DNA of 50,158 nt from Bacillota bacterium. Lineage in GTDB: Bacteria; Bacillota; UBA4882; UBA8346. A model generated the notes under the pieces. It was not told the DNA's origin and made no database searches. It saw only the letters and a list, made by a program, of their open reading frames with translations. The stretch spans positions 1 through 50,158 of the forward strand of contig JAEZJQ010000054.1 in the NCBI GenBank assembly GCA_023436305.1, read 5' to 3'. Shown here one piece after another: positions 18,837 to 27,385 of this stretch (position 1 is its first letter; each line of letters starts with the position of its first letter). A program made the translations under genes and the position numbers.

Positions 18837-19943
18837 ATGAATGCCAATCATGTACGGTTGATGAACAAATCCCTCAAGCGGTTTTTCGGGGATGCAGTCC
18901 GAAAATCTATGGGTAACCCGGCAATGGCTTGGTTTCTTTTGAAAACGGTGATCCGGCAACGGAAAGCTGCCCAGAAGAGACTAGCGTGGGAGAAGCAAGG
19001 GTTGCATGTGCCGCCTTATTTAATCGCCAGTATTACCCATCACTGTAACTTAAGGTGTCAAGGTTGTTACGCCCGGGCGCACCAACGGAACGAGAGCGGG
19101 CAATTATCATTGGAACGCTGGGGGGGAATTTTTAAAGAGGCCCGGGAACTGGGAATCTCAGTGATCATGATTGCCGGGGGCGAGCCGTTCGCCCGCCGGG
19201 AGTTTTTAGATGTGACTAAAGTCTTTCCGGAAATTATTTTTCCGGTATTCACCAATGGTTTGTTATTGGATGAAGGATTGATTCGGGAATTAAAACGCCA
19301 AAAGAACGTAATTCCCATCATAAGTATCGAAGGATTTGAAAAAGAAACCGATGAACGAAGGGGTTTGGGAACGTATGCTGGGATTCAAAACATTATCCGC
19401 CAACTTAAAATAAACGGCTTGCTTTTTGGGATATCGGTAACCGCCACCAAAGAAAATTTTACTACGGTAACCGGTGAACTGTTTATTCGAGAATTATTAT
19501 CCGCGGGGGGCAAGGTATTTATCTATGTGGAATATACCCCCATTGAACCGGGCACCGAAACCTTAATCCTGGACGATTCTCAACGAAGTTTTTTGTGCCA
19601 AATGATGCAAGAGTATCAGGCGGAATATAACGGTCTGTTTGTTAGTTTTCCGGGGGACGAAGAGATGTATGGCGGCTGTCTGGCGGCCGGGCGAGGTTTT
19701 GTGCATATCAGTCCCGATGGCAGTTTGGAGCCGTGTCCGTTTGCCCCATATTCCGATACCAATGTTAAGGATAAATCATTAAAAGATGCTTTACAATCTG
19801 GATTTTTAAAAACGATCCGTCAAAACCACGGTAACTTGGTGGAGACGGCGGGCGGATGCGCCTTATGGACAAACCGTGAATGGGTGGGGTCGATTTTAAA
19901 TTCCACCAATGATTCAAACCAAAACAATGGCTCATCGATGTAA
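18837..19943 (+). CDS. Radical SAM protein with SPASM-like C-terminus
   Basis: A 368-residue enzyme of unknown substrate. The radical SAM motif CNLRCQGC (CX3CX2C) is near residue 70, followed by IAGGEPFARREFLD, which matches the SAM-binding GGEP motif. The C-terminal region has GGCLAAGRGFVHISPDGSLE, then PCPFAP and a last Cys in GGCALW, consistent with a SPASM or twitch domain holding a second cluster. The N-terminal 50 residues are basic and helical. The start is uncertain: ATG 18837 has no clear ribosome binding site and a later ATG (18861) is possible. No precursor-peptide gene is visible beside it. Two terminators follow, so it is a single-gene unit. Confidence 0.85.
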   Translation: MNANHVRLMNKSLKRFFGDAVRKSMGNPAMAWFLLKTVIRQRKAAQKRLAWEKQGLHVPPYLIASITHHCNLRCQGCYARAHQRNESGQLSLERWGGIFKEARELGISVIMIAGGEPFARREFLDVTKVFPEIIFPVFTNGLLLDEGLIRELKRQKNVIPIISIEGFEKETDERRGLGTYAGIQNIIRQLKINGLLFGISVTATKENFTTVTGELFIRELLSAGGKVFIYVEYTPIEPGTETLILDDSQRSFLCQMMQEYQAEYNGLFVSFPGDEEMYGGCLAAGRGFVHISPDGSLEPCPFAPYSDTNVKDKSLKDALQSGFLKTIRQNHGNLVETAGGCALWTNREWVGSILNSTNDSNQNNGSSM

Positions 19944-20003
19944 TTTTAAAAGTCAAATTCTCATCAGATGGAAACTCAGACCAACCTGATATGATTTCGA
20001 ACT

Positions 20004-20036
20004 AAAAGAAGCGGGTGAATAACGCCGCTTCTTTTT
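20004..20036 (+). terminator. Terminator after the radical SAM gene
   Basis: AAAAGAAGCGG (20004-20014) pairs with CCGCTTCTTTT (20025-20035) and runs into TTTTT. Confidence 0.85.
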
Positions 20037-20062
20037 ATTGACAAGAGTAAAATAAGGTTTTT

Positions 20063-20099
20063 AACCGAATCCGGGGGGTAAGAGATCCGGTTTTTTTTT
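20063..20099 (+). terminator. Second terminator before pit
   Basis: AACCGAATC (20063-20071) pairs with GATCCGGTT (20084-20092) with one mismatch and is followed by a long T-run. Confidence 0.6.
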
Positions 20100-20108
20100 G
20101 GTAATAGC

Positions 20109-20136
20109 CTTAATCATTACTTAATATTTTCTTAAA
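20109..20136 (+). promoter_or_regulatory. Pho-box array upstream of the first pit gene
   Basis: CTTAAT (20109), CTTAAT (20120) and CTTAAA (20131) occur at exact 11-bp spacing, 89 bases before the start codon. This matches the direct-repeat layout of PhoP/PhoB boxes. A likely -10 (TATGAT 20142 or TATTAT 20170) lies downstream. Confidence 0.75.
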
Positions 20137-20224
20137 ACTATTATGATAAGTTTTAAATAAGGGTTGGCATATTATAAATCCAATTAACTTTTTATTTCCC
20201 GAGTTATTATTTTGGAGGCAACGC

Positions 20225-21214
20225 ATGATTAGTTTGGGCTTGTTGTTGGTTTTATTGTTAATCTTGGCCTCAGAGTTTATCAATGGCTGGACGGATTCTC
20301 CCAATGCCATTGCCACTGTGGTGTCAACCAGAGTATTGTCACCGAAAAAGGCAGTGATACTAGCGACGGTTTGTAATACTATCGGCGCTTTTTTCGGTAA
20401 GGAAGTCGCGCATACTATCGGTAAGGGAATCGTTAAAACAGAAGCCATCACTTTGGTTACTGTAGGAGCCGCCATGGCTGGAATCATAATTTGGTCAATC
20501 ATTGCCTGGTATTATGGATTACCGACCAGTGAAACCCATGCCTTAGTGGCTGGGTTGGCGGGGGCGGGACTAGCAACGGCCGGACCATCGGTGTTACTTT
20601 GGGTAGGGTGGCAGAAAGTAATCATCGGGTTAGTATTTTCGTCACTGCTGGGTTTCTGCGGGGGATGGGGAATGACCCGGCTAATCCACAAATTATTTCA
20701 TAATATGAGACGTTCCAAAGCGACTAAATTATTTAGCATTATGCAAATGATCTCCGCAGGAGCTATGGCTTTGAGTCACGGTAGTAATGACGGTCAAAAG
20801 TTTATCGGCGCTTTTACCCTGGCGTTGGTATTAGGTGGGGTTTTAGAGGATTTTCAGGTGCAGACATGGACGATTATTCTGTGTTCATTGATTATGGGTA
20901 TCGGTACTTCCGTTGGTGGCTGGCGAATCATTAAAACCATGGGCCAAAAAATGACCAAACTGGAACCCTATCAGGGGTTTGCCGCAGAAAGTACTGCCGG
21001 AGGCGCCATTATTCTGGCCTCCAGTCTGGGAATTCCTTTGAGTACCACGCATACCATCAATACTTCAATCATGGGTGTAGCAGCGGCGACTCGAATTTCT
21101 TCGATTCGTTGGACCGTGGTTCAAGAGATGGTTACCGCCTGGTTGGTGACTTTCCCGATATGTGGGGCCATCGGGTATTTAGTTGCCAGTCTATTTAAAT
21201 TGATCTTTTCGTAA
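20225..21214 (+). CDS. pit: PiT-family inorganic phosphate transporter (first copy)
   Basis: A 329-residue membrane protein of the PiT family, low-affinity phosphate (or metal-phosphate) uptake driven by an ion gradient. The duplicated signature is visible: GWTDSPNAIATVVSTRVLSP near the N-terminus and MALSHGSNDGQKFIGAFTLA in the second half. About ten hydrophobic helices are present. The canonical first motif usually reads NGxxDxANxIA; here it is NGWTDSPNAIA. ATG 20225 has TTGGAGGC upstream, and a Pho-box array lies 89 bases before it. Unlike the second pit gene (37766-38758) it has no DUF47 partner. Confidence 0.94.
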   Translation: MISLGLLLVLLLILASEFINGWTDSPNAIATVVSTRVLSPKKAVILATVCNTIGAFFGKEVAHTIGKGIVKTEAITLVTVGAAMAGIIIWSIIAWYYGLPTSETHALVAGLAGAGLATAGPSVLLWVGWQKVIIGLVFSSLLGFCGGWGMTRLIHKLFHNMRRSKATKLFSIMQMISAGAMALSHGSNDGQKFIGAFTLALVLGGVLEDFQVQTWTIILCSLIMGIGTSVGGWRIIKTMGQKMTKLEPYQGFAAESTAGGAIILASSLGIPLSTTHTINTSIMGVAAATRISSIRWTVVQEMVTAWLVTFPICGAIGYLVASLFKLIFS

Positions 21215-21246
21215 TGAATGATGGTTACTTATCCGGGGGTTATTAA

Positions 21247-21622
21247 ATGCGGATTGCGATCTTTTCGGATATTCACGGAAATGCTATCGCTTTGAAAGCG
21301 GTATTTGAAGATATTGAGAGACGTGATATTGAAGTATCTTTATCAGGGCCAGCCCGATGAATCCCTTTTGCGGCTGTTTAGTCATGAAAAAGCTGAAATA
21401 TTAATCTGCGGTCATACCCATTTACCTTATATTAAAAAAATCAATGATAAATATTTGATTAACACGGGCAGCGGTGGGAAACCCAAAGATGGCGACACTC
21501 GGGCCGGATATGTAATATTAAATATCGAGGAGAATACGGTAGAGGCTGAATTTATCCGGGTTGCTTACGATGTGGAGTTGATGGCAAAGACGATTGAGGC
21601 TACTGATTTGCCTCATGAATAG
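21247..21622 (+). pseudogene. Remnant of a YfcE/MJ0936-type phosphodiesterase
   Basis: The start reads MRIAIFSDIHGNAIALKAVF, the N-terminus of small calcineurin-like phosphodiesterases with the DxH metal motif, and is preceded by GGGGGTTATTAA. It then loses homology within about 30 codons and stops at 21358. The C-terminal half lies in another frame (21305-21622): LRLFSHEKAEILICGHTHLP, the GHTH metal motif, and NTGSGGKPKDGD. The middle with the GDxVGYGP-like and GNHD motifs is missing. A deletion of roughly a hundred codons with frame loss explains this. An intact protein would be about 240 residues; this one should be inactive. Confidence 0.8.
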
Positions 21623-21707
21623 CTGATTTGCTGCGAAAGGCGAGCGGGTAAAGTAAGCGGATACCGTGTATTAAAAGCATTTGGCCGATATAATTCAATC
21701 AAAAAAC

Positions 21708-21740
21708 AACACCTTTTTTCTTTTTTTGAAAAAAGGTGTT
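21708..21740 (-). terminator. Terminator of the alkaline phosphatase gene
   Basis: AACACCTTTTTTC (21708-21720) pairs with GAAAAAAGGTGTT (21728-21740). On the minus strand the hairpin is followed by GTTTTTTG, about 40 bases after the phoA stop codon. Confidence 0.85.
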
Positions 21741-21781
21741 ATCATCGCCGGGATTAATATTTGTTTGAACGTAAATTAGTA

Positions 21782-23442
21782 TTACTTCGTGGTGCTTAAC
21801 AGATCCAATGCTTGCTGCGGTACATAAGGTACACCGTTAATGATATAAGTTAAACCATTCAACTTGATTTTCCTGTCGCTAAGATACATGATATTGGTAC
21901 TCGTTTGAAGTTCAGCGGTAATCGTACCGTTAGTCAGCAGCACAAACGGGTTGTTGAAGCCTAAATTCCGGTAATTACGGCGAATTCCCCAGGTGAATTG
22001 AGTATTGGTGGTATCGACAAATAATTTTACATTTGCGGTACTTAAATTTAGAAGCATATTGCGTTCGATGATTCTGGCAATTTCAGTATTGTCGATCAAT
22101 CCGGTCGGCTTTCCGGGACCGTAAGCGTATAGAAAGATATCCTCGCCATTGTGTCCGGTGGTGGTCCAGCCGATGGAGGACCGTTTGCTAAGGATGGGAC
22201 CGACTACATAATTCAGGGAACCTGGTTTGGCGTTTTTGATGGATTCGATCTCTTCCGGGGTTAAATCGGAGACTCCATACCGGGAATTCATAACATCAGC
22301 GATATTGCTTTTATCGGGGTTTAATTGCTTTTCGACGCCCTCGCCGGTTAAATTGGCCTTTTTAAGCGGGTCAATGACCTTACTCAGCTTGAGGTTATCG
22401 TATCCGGAATTGGTTTGGGCATTGCCAATGCTCATACCACCGGTGGAATGATCGGTAAAAGCCAGCACTAAAGTATTTTTATTGGTTTTGGCATAATCCA
22501 GGGCTACTTTTACGGCAGCGTCAAAAGCTAGCACATCGCTAATGACTCCGATCGGATCATTGGCGTGGGCCGCCCAGTCCACTTTGCTGCCTTCGACGAA
22601 GAGGAAGAAACCTTTTGGGTTTTTGGAGAGAATAGAAAGCGCTTTGCGGGTCATCTCAGCCAGACTGGGTTCCTTTTCGGGATTACGGTCAAAATCATAG
22701 GCCATGGCATCATTGGCGAACATACCCCATATTTTGGACGCCTTGGAGTTGTTCATATCCACAGTATTCTCGACAAAATCATAGCCCATTCCCTTTAAAA
22801 CTTCAATGAGATTTTCGTTATCTTCCCGTTTGCCGCCTTGATTGACCGGTAGCAGGTATTGTTTGCCTCCGCCGAAGACTACATCGATTCCTTGGTAGAC
22901 CTGTTGTTCGCCGATTTCATTAAAATCGTTGCGGTTGGGCCAGTGGGCCGAATAACCTGCCGGGGTGGCGTGCTGAATGTTGGAGGTGGCGATTAAACCG
23001 GTTGCTTTTCCTAAAAGTTTGGCCGCTTCAAGTACGGTGGCCACGGGCCGGAATTTATCAGCATCCGATACGGTAACGGTTTTCGGTACATCGATGACAC
23101 TAGGCAATACTGAGATAAAACCGGCATTGGATTTGAAGCCGGTGGCAAAAGCGGTGGCCGCCGGAGCGGAATCGGTGATCAACGAATTGGCGCCATAAGT
23201 TTTTACGCGCCGGTCAGTATTTGGTCCATAGTTAGGGGGCTGCCTTGATACCATCGGGTAAGGGTAACGGCGGTGGCATTCATACCGTCCGGGACCAGTA
23301 CGATGACGTTTCTGGCCAGGGGAGCTACTTTGGTTGGAGCTGCCGTGAAGCCGGTGGACACGGTAACAAAGGCGATGATCAAAATCACGCCGAGTACCAA
23401 TCCAATGTGACGGCTTTTTCGTTTATTAAGCGACATGTTCAT
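21782..23442 (-). pseudogene. phoA: Alkaline phosphatase, interrupted by a single-base frameshift
   Basis: Two overlapping frames together encode one secreted alkaline phosphatase of about 550 residues. The first part (23442-23203) has a signal peptide, NVIVLVPDGM and RWYQGSPLTMDQILTGA. The second, starting in frame near 23206, continues VKTYGANSLITDSAPAATAF with the catalytic Ser, then KVDWAAHANDP, FTDHSTGGM and GHNGEDIFLYAYGPG. Relatives read LTGAVRTYSANSL without a break, so loss of one base (probably a G at about 23206) explains the shift. The last 100 residues resemble a copper-amine-oxidase-N-like stalk. There is no lipobox. ATG 23442 has AAGGAGG. A Pho-box array lies about 49 bases upstream. 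The break could also be a sequencing error. Confidence 0.85.
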
Positions 23443-23474
23443 AAAAATCCTCCTTTGAATGAATTGATAGGATT

Positions 23475-23529
23475 AGTGTAAGCTTATTTCATTAACCACG
23501 GATTGAATTTTGATTAACCGATTTTCAAA
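23475..23529 (-). promoter_or_regulatory. Pho-box array and -10 of the alkaline phosphatase gene
   Basis: On the minus strand: TTTGAA (23529), GTTAAT (23518), TTCAAT (23507) and GTTAAT (23496), all in 11-bp phase. A -10-like TACACT at 23480-23475 follows after a 10-base gap, the same geometry as the porin and pstC promoters. Confidence 0.72.
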
Positions 23530-23623
23530 TTGATGTTATGAAATGGCTAACCTCGATTCGGTAAGTCCTTATTAGGTGCAATTTTCGAAGTGATTAGCTG
23601 AATTCATGTTTCAATGAACAAAT

Positions 23624-23648
23624 AAAAAACCCTTCCAAGAAGTTTTTT
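23624..23648 (-). terminator. Terminator after the metallophosphoesterase gene
   Basis: On the minus strand AAAAAACTTC, a short loop and GAAGGGTTTTTT form an imperfect hairpin with a T-run, just past the stop at 23696. Confidence 0.65.
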
Positions 23649-23695
23649 AAATTCACGCCATCCAGGGTCATTAATTAAACCAGACGGGAGCGGTT

Positions 23696-24889
23696 TTACC
23701 TCTTCAATGAACCGGCTTTTTTAAGAGGTAAAACGGTTTTGGAAGAACGGGACTTTGGTTTAAATTGAACAAGTTGAGTAACTTTACCTGAAGAAGCAGG
23801 TACAACATGTTTGTCATTTGAGGGGGAGGAAGCCAATAGCTCAATCCGGGTAAAGATATAATCAAGATTGTCTTCTTTCAATACAACCCGGAAAAAATCG
23901 CTTTCCTCCAGTTGTTCCGGCTGGTAGCCATTGAAATCAAAATATTTTTGGCTGGTATTTTGATCAAACCAGTGAACCAGCCCGATATTGCCATGGCGAA
24001 TTTCGATGGCCGTAATTCCTCTTTTGCCAATCACGCATCCGGAATTAAAGGTGCAAGGAACCAGTAGATCAGAATTGTACAGGCCGCTTCGTAAGTCTTC
24101 CGAGTTATTTTTAGCCAGTAAATATTCCAGTTCCTGATGATAACTCCGAATTTTGGACGCCAGTTCGCCCCGGGTTTTTTCACTGGAAGTGGAGTAATCC
24201 CTGCATAATTGCTCGATCTTGAATTTGAGGCAATCCACCTTGGACATGGATTCAAAAAGCGGCCGATGGGTATGGCCGATGATGGAAACCACTTTCCGAT
24301 CCCGGGAGAAGTTGTATACCCGCCGTTCGGTTTTGAAGCGCGTATCACTATCATGGGAATGGGAAATATTTTTGATCCCCAAGGGATTGGCAAAGTAGCG
24401 TAACAGGACTTTCCATAACAGATAAAACCGTTCCATGATTAGCGAGGCTTGATGCCCATGAAAGATGGCTATCTTGTGGCCGAGATAGTTTAATTTCAAC
24501 GCTTTAATAATAGGGGTTTTCAAGTATGGATTTTTGAAAAATTGCAACTCCAGGTCGTGGTTTCCGGCGATTTTATAAAGTGCGCCTTTGCGTTCGAACT
24601 GTTGGAACAACTGGTAAAGTTCCGGCCACCGGGCAGCAATTTTCTTCAATGAAAACTTTTGTAGCTCCTCGATATCGCCGTTTAAAACCAGGGTATAGTC
24701 ATTTTTTAGATAATAATGTTCCAAAATATACATAAAGGAAGCCGAGTTATGGACAAAATCATCCTGTCTGCCTCGGGTGCCGATATGCAGATCGCTGAAA
24801 ATTACGATTTTATCCGTCTTGGATAGGTTTATCTCCGGCGCTTCCTCGAAAAGTTTAGCCAATTCCTTGGTGAAGGGGCTTTCTTTCAT
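23696..24889 (-). CDS. Calcineurin-like metallophosphoesterase (lipid-operon member)
   Basis: A protein of about 397 residues with the full set of dinuclear-metal motifs: FSDLHIG (near residue 34), NGDIEE (near 71), AGNHDLE (near 110), FHGHQAS (near 145) and IGHTHRP (near 206). The family includes LpxH (UDP-diacylglucosamine pyrophosphatase) and PlcP, a phospholipase C that strips phospholipids during phosphate starvation in other bacteria. It is longer than both, with about 150 extra C-terminal residues ending in a basic tail. There is no signal peptide, so it should act on the cytoplasmic face. The start is ATG 24889 (a GTG at 24892 overlaps the upstream stop). It is the last gene of the PAP2-led operon. 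Confidence 0.88.
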   Translation of the reverse strand: MKESPFTKELAKLFEEAPEINLSKTDKIVIFSDLHIGTRGRQDDFVHNSASFMYILEHYYLKNDYTLVLNGDIEELQKFSLKKIAARWPELYQLFQQFERKGALYKIAGNHDLELQFFKNPYLKTPIIKALKLNYLGHKIAIFHGHQASLIMERFYLLWKVLLRYFANPLGIKNISHSHDSDTRFKTERRVYNFSRDRKVVSIIGHTHRPLFESMSKVDCLKFKIEQLCRDYSTSSEKTRGELASKIRSYHQELEYLLAKNNSEDLRSGLYNSDLLVPCTFNSGCVIGKRGITAIEIRHGNIGLVHWFDQNTSQKYFDFNGYQPEQLEESDFFRVVLKEDNLDYIFTRIELLASSPSNDKHVVPASSGKVTQLVQFKPKSRSSKTVLPLKKAGSLKR

Positions 24890-24891
24890 CA

Positions 24892-25551
24892 CTAATATCT
24901 CACTCTCCGTTCCGCTAATTTTCGATCCAGTAAATCACTAATTCCGGCGATAACCTCCTGATAAATACGGTTTTTGCGTTCTTTCAGCCGCTGATATGCC
25001 TTGAGAATATCCAGGGTTAAAATAATCCGGGTGCTGCTGCAGTTCAGTTCACCATGCAGATGGCTGCCGATGACTTCAAAACCCAGTATTTTGGTATGGA
25101 AATGAAGCGGTGAGTGGGGATCGGTCTCAAACACATCCGTAAGAAAATGCGTATAACCCCGTTCGACTACTTCCTTGATGGCGGCACGCATTAACCGCAA
25201 CGCCACCCGGATATTCTTGCGGTATTCGGATTTAATCATGAAACGGCCGATCTCCACCATTTTACATTCACTGGCCATTTGTTTCAAATCCACATTCTGG
25301 TTTAAGGTTACACCCATTTCCGGCGGAAATTCCAGCGAAGGATCATAAGTCAATCGGATCACTCCGGCGGGCTTATCGTCAACTGTGGCAAAAAACCAGG
25401 AGTATTGTGTGGATTCGCCAATATTATCCGGGACTTCGTTTGCGGGAGCTTTAATCCAATTTTTCTCCATCAAGTAGACGGAAGTAATCACTTCCAGAGC
25501 CTGTTGTTTAATTGCGGGGCTGGTAATTTTTACAATTTTAATGACTGGCAT
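24892..25551 (-). CDS. GNAT acyltransferase of the N-acyl amino acid synthase (FeeM-like) type
   Basis: A 219-residue protein of the GNAT/autoinducer-synthase fold. The core is FATVDDKPAGVIRLTYD (residues 54-70), EIGRFMIKSEYRKNIRVAL (100-118) where a GNAT protein binds its acyl or acetyl donor, and FLTDVFETDPHSPLHFHTKILGF. This layout resembles FeeM-type enzymes, which move acyl chains from acyl-ACP to an amino acid, and distantly OlsB of ornithine-lipid synthesis. The amino acid substrate cannot be read from sequence. ATG 25551 has AAGGAGG. It overlaps the metallophosphoesterase gene by its stop codon and follows the PlsC-like gene, suggesting consecutive acylation steps. A plain acetyltransferase is the alternative. 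Confidence 0.75.
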   Translation of the reverse strand: MPVIKIVKITSPAIKQQALEVITSVYLMEKNWIKAPANEVPDNIGESTQYSWFFATVDDKPAGVIRLTYDPSLEFPPEMGVTLNQNVDLKQMASECKMVEIGRFMIKSEYRKNIRVALRLMRAAIKEVVERGYTHFLTDVFETDPHSPLHFHTKILGFEVIGSHLHGELNCSSTRIILTLDILKAYQRLKERKNRIYQEVIAGISDLLDRKLAERRVRY

Positions 25552-25637
25552 TTTGATTTCCTCCTTATATTTATTTCCGAATAATTAATTTTGGACCATA
25601 ACCATTCAAGATGCCCCCGGATGCAAATATGGTTAGT

Positions 25638-26534
25638 TTATTGTGCTTTTTTCAATACATCGTCCATCTTGGCCACCAGGAGTTTTATTAAAAACCGTTC
25701 CAGAAGCGGTGGGGGCACCGGCTCCGGGAACGGATAATTTTTACCGGATAATTTGGCGAGTTCGTTCATTATTTTGAAGGTGATTTTCGCGGCCAAATAA
25801 TTGGCTATTTTTTGGCGTTCTTTGGGGTCCCAATACGGCGCCTCATTAATTATTCTCAATAAAGATCGTTCCTCCCAAAAATTTTGGGGAGTCCCAACCC
25901 GTAAAATAATTGAGCCAAATTTGGGGATCTTTCCCCGGTTGCGCCGTAAAGGAAAATCTATTCCCACCGGTACCACGGGGACGTCGGAGTTTAAAACCAT
26001 ATAGCCGATCCCTTTTTGGCCTTTGAGTAAATTTATCGGATCGGAGTTCCGGGTTCCTTCCGGGAAGATTCCAATACTCGTCCCTTGTTGTAAACGTTCA
26101 ACGCATTTCTGGTATGCTGGTTTTTCGCCTTTTCCCGGCCGAAATTGATTAAGAAATTTCAACCGGGCGGGTTTATGATAAACATAGATGGGATCGATTT
26201 GATGAAATACCCATCCGAGCAGCGGAATATGCTGATACATCCAATCACTGATAAAACTAATCTTCCGCCCGCCGCGCCATTGGATTAAATAGGCGGGGAC
26301 TAAAACCGATTCGAAGGAGCAATTATGATTGAATGCGAATATCCGGGGTTCCGGTCCGGTAATGGCTTCGCTGACGGAGCCTTTTGGTTGGCTCTGCCCA
26401 CTGTATGAATCTTCAACGGTAATCAGATGGCCAAGACAAAACAGTAAGGTTTTTAAAAATAAGCATTGCCAAATATTTAATCCGGTTAATGGTTGACTAA
26501 TAATCGCCCATTTTTGTTTCCAAAATGAAATCAT
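25638..26534 (-). CDS. PlsC-like 1-acyl-glycerol-phosphate acyltransferase family protein
   Basis: A 298-residue membrane-associated acyltransferase. An N-terminal hydrophobic segment (residues 22-40) precedes motif I and motif III (IGIFPEGTRNSDP, near residue 155). Motif I normally reads NHxSxxD; here it is FNHNCSFES, HX4E instead of HX4D, which may alter rate or acceptor. Later PVVPVGIDFPLRR fits motif IV. The family adds a second acyl chain to lysophosphatidate, or in OlsA to lyso-ornithine lipid. ATG 26534 has AGGAGGC upstream. The zinc-ribbon gene is 21 bases upstream and the GNAT gene 86 bases downstream on the same strand. Confidence 0.85.
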   Translation of the reverse strand: MISFWKQKWAIISQPLTGLNIWQCLFLKTLLFCLGHLITVEDSYSGQSQPKGSVSEAITGPEPRIFAFNHNCSFESVLVPAYLIQWRGGRKISFISDWMYQHIPLLGWVFHQIDPIYVYHKPARLKFLNQFRPGKGEKPAYQKCVERLQQGTSIGIFPEGTRNSDPINLLKGQKGIGYMVLNSDVPVVPVGIDFPLRRNRGKIPKFGSIILRVGTPQNFWEERSLLRIINEAPYWDPKERQKIANYLAAKITFKIMNELAKLSGKNYPFPEPVPPPLLERFLIKLLVAKMDDVLKKAQ

Positions 26535-26555
26535 TAAAATGCCTCCTGAACCGAT

Positions 26556-26753
26556 TTATGAGACCGTACAACCTGGCCAATGAATATTGGAATGGTTAAA
26601 AAGTTTTTCATACCGGCTGCCATATAATGTATATTTGATGCGATTCGACAGTCCGTATAATGGCAAATGGTGATATACATTAAAACAATGTGGGTAAAAC
26701 CATTTTTCTTCGGCTTTTAATAACTGATATTGGTTGCAAAGCGGACAAATCAT
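26556..26753 (-). CDS. Small cysteine-rich (zinc-binding) protein in the lipid operon
   Basis: A 65-residue protein. CPLC at residues 3-6 and PHC near residue 23 suggest a zinc site; a last Cys lies near the C-terminus. The rest is rich in Tyr, His and basic residues, with no membrane segment. I choose ATG 26753, with AAAAGGAG ten bases upstream; an in-frame TTG at 26762 would touch that site. It lies between the PAP2 gene (gap 56) and the PlsC-like gene (gap 21). I do not recognise a family and assign no function. Confidence 0.65.
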   Translation of the reverse strand: MICPLCNQYQLLKAEEKWFYPHCFNVYHHLPLYGLSNRIKYTLYGSRYEKLFNHSNIHWPGCTVS

Positions 26754-26809
26754 TCGAATCAACTCCTTTTAAGAAAGAATTAATAATTTATTGCAAGACA
26801 TTTGATATT

Positions 26810-27322
26810 TTAAAGAAATAATAATATCCCAATGGTTATCAATTCGCTGATGAGACTGCCGGCGATCACATCGGAGGGATAATGAACTCCGATATATACC
26901 CTGGAACAACCGATTAAAACAGCGATTCCTAAAAAGACGAGACTGAATGCCGGGAAAAAGCGGCCAAGGGTAATGGCTGTTGCGAATGCGGCCGCGCTAT
27001 GCCCGGAAGGAAAGGAGTAATCTTTTTCGATTTTCAGCACCTTGATCCCAGCCAACGCATGATAAGGCCTTACCCTGGCGATGGCCGATTTTAAGATTTG
27101 AATAACGATGGTGACGGTAATCTGAATAATGGCCAAGGTAAGTCCGATGGCGCGGGTAGCTGGCATAATTAATAAAACGAACACCAGGAATGATTGAAAT
27201 CTTACTCCGCCAATATTCGTAAAAAAGTTGATTATCCGGTTCATGGAATCGGAGCGTATTTGATGGAGAGCGATATACAATTTTTGATCCATTTTATCAA
27301 CGGCCCGAACTAGATTGCTCAT
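26810..27322 (-). CDS. PAP2-family lipid phosphatase
   Basis: A 170-residue membrane protein with the three PAP2 motifs: KSAIARVRP (residues 78-86), PSGHSAA (105-111) and SRVYIGVHYPSD (140-151). About five hydrophobic helices surround them. Family members remove phosphate from phosphatidate, phosphatidylglycerol phosphate or undecaprenyl diphosphate (BcrC type). The size fits bacterial lipid phosphatases, but the substrate cannot be fixed from sequence. ATG 27322 has AGAGGTG upstream. It leads a five-gene operon, and a Pho-box array lies about 64 bases upstream, so induction by phosphate limitation is likely. Confidence 0.92.
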   Translation of the reverse strand: MSNLVRAVDKMDQKLYIALHQIRSDSMNRIINFFTNIGGVRFQSFLVFVLLIMPATRAIGLTLAIIQITVTIVIQILKSAIARVRPYHALAGIKVLKIEKDYSFPSGHSAAAFATAITLGRFFPAFSLVFLGIAVLIGCSRVYIGVHYPSDVIAGSLISELITIGILLFL

Positions 27323-27385
27323 GATTGCACCTCTTCACTGAATCATTTATTTAATGAAATTATAATTTGTTATGTTTATATCAAA

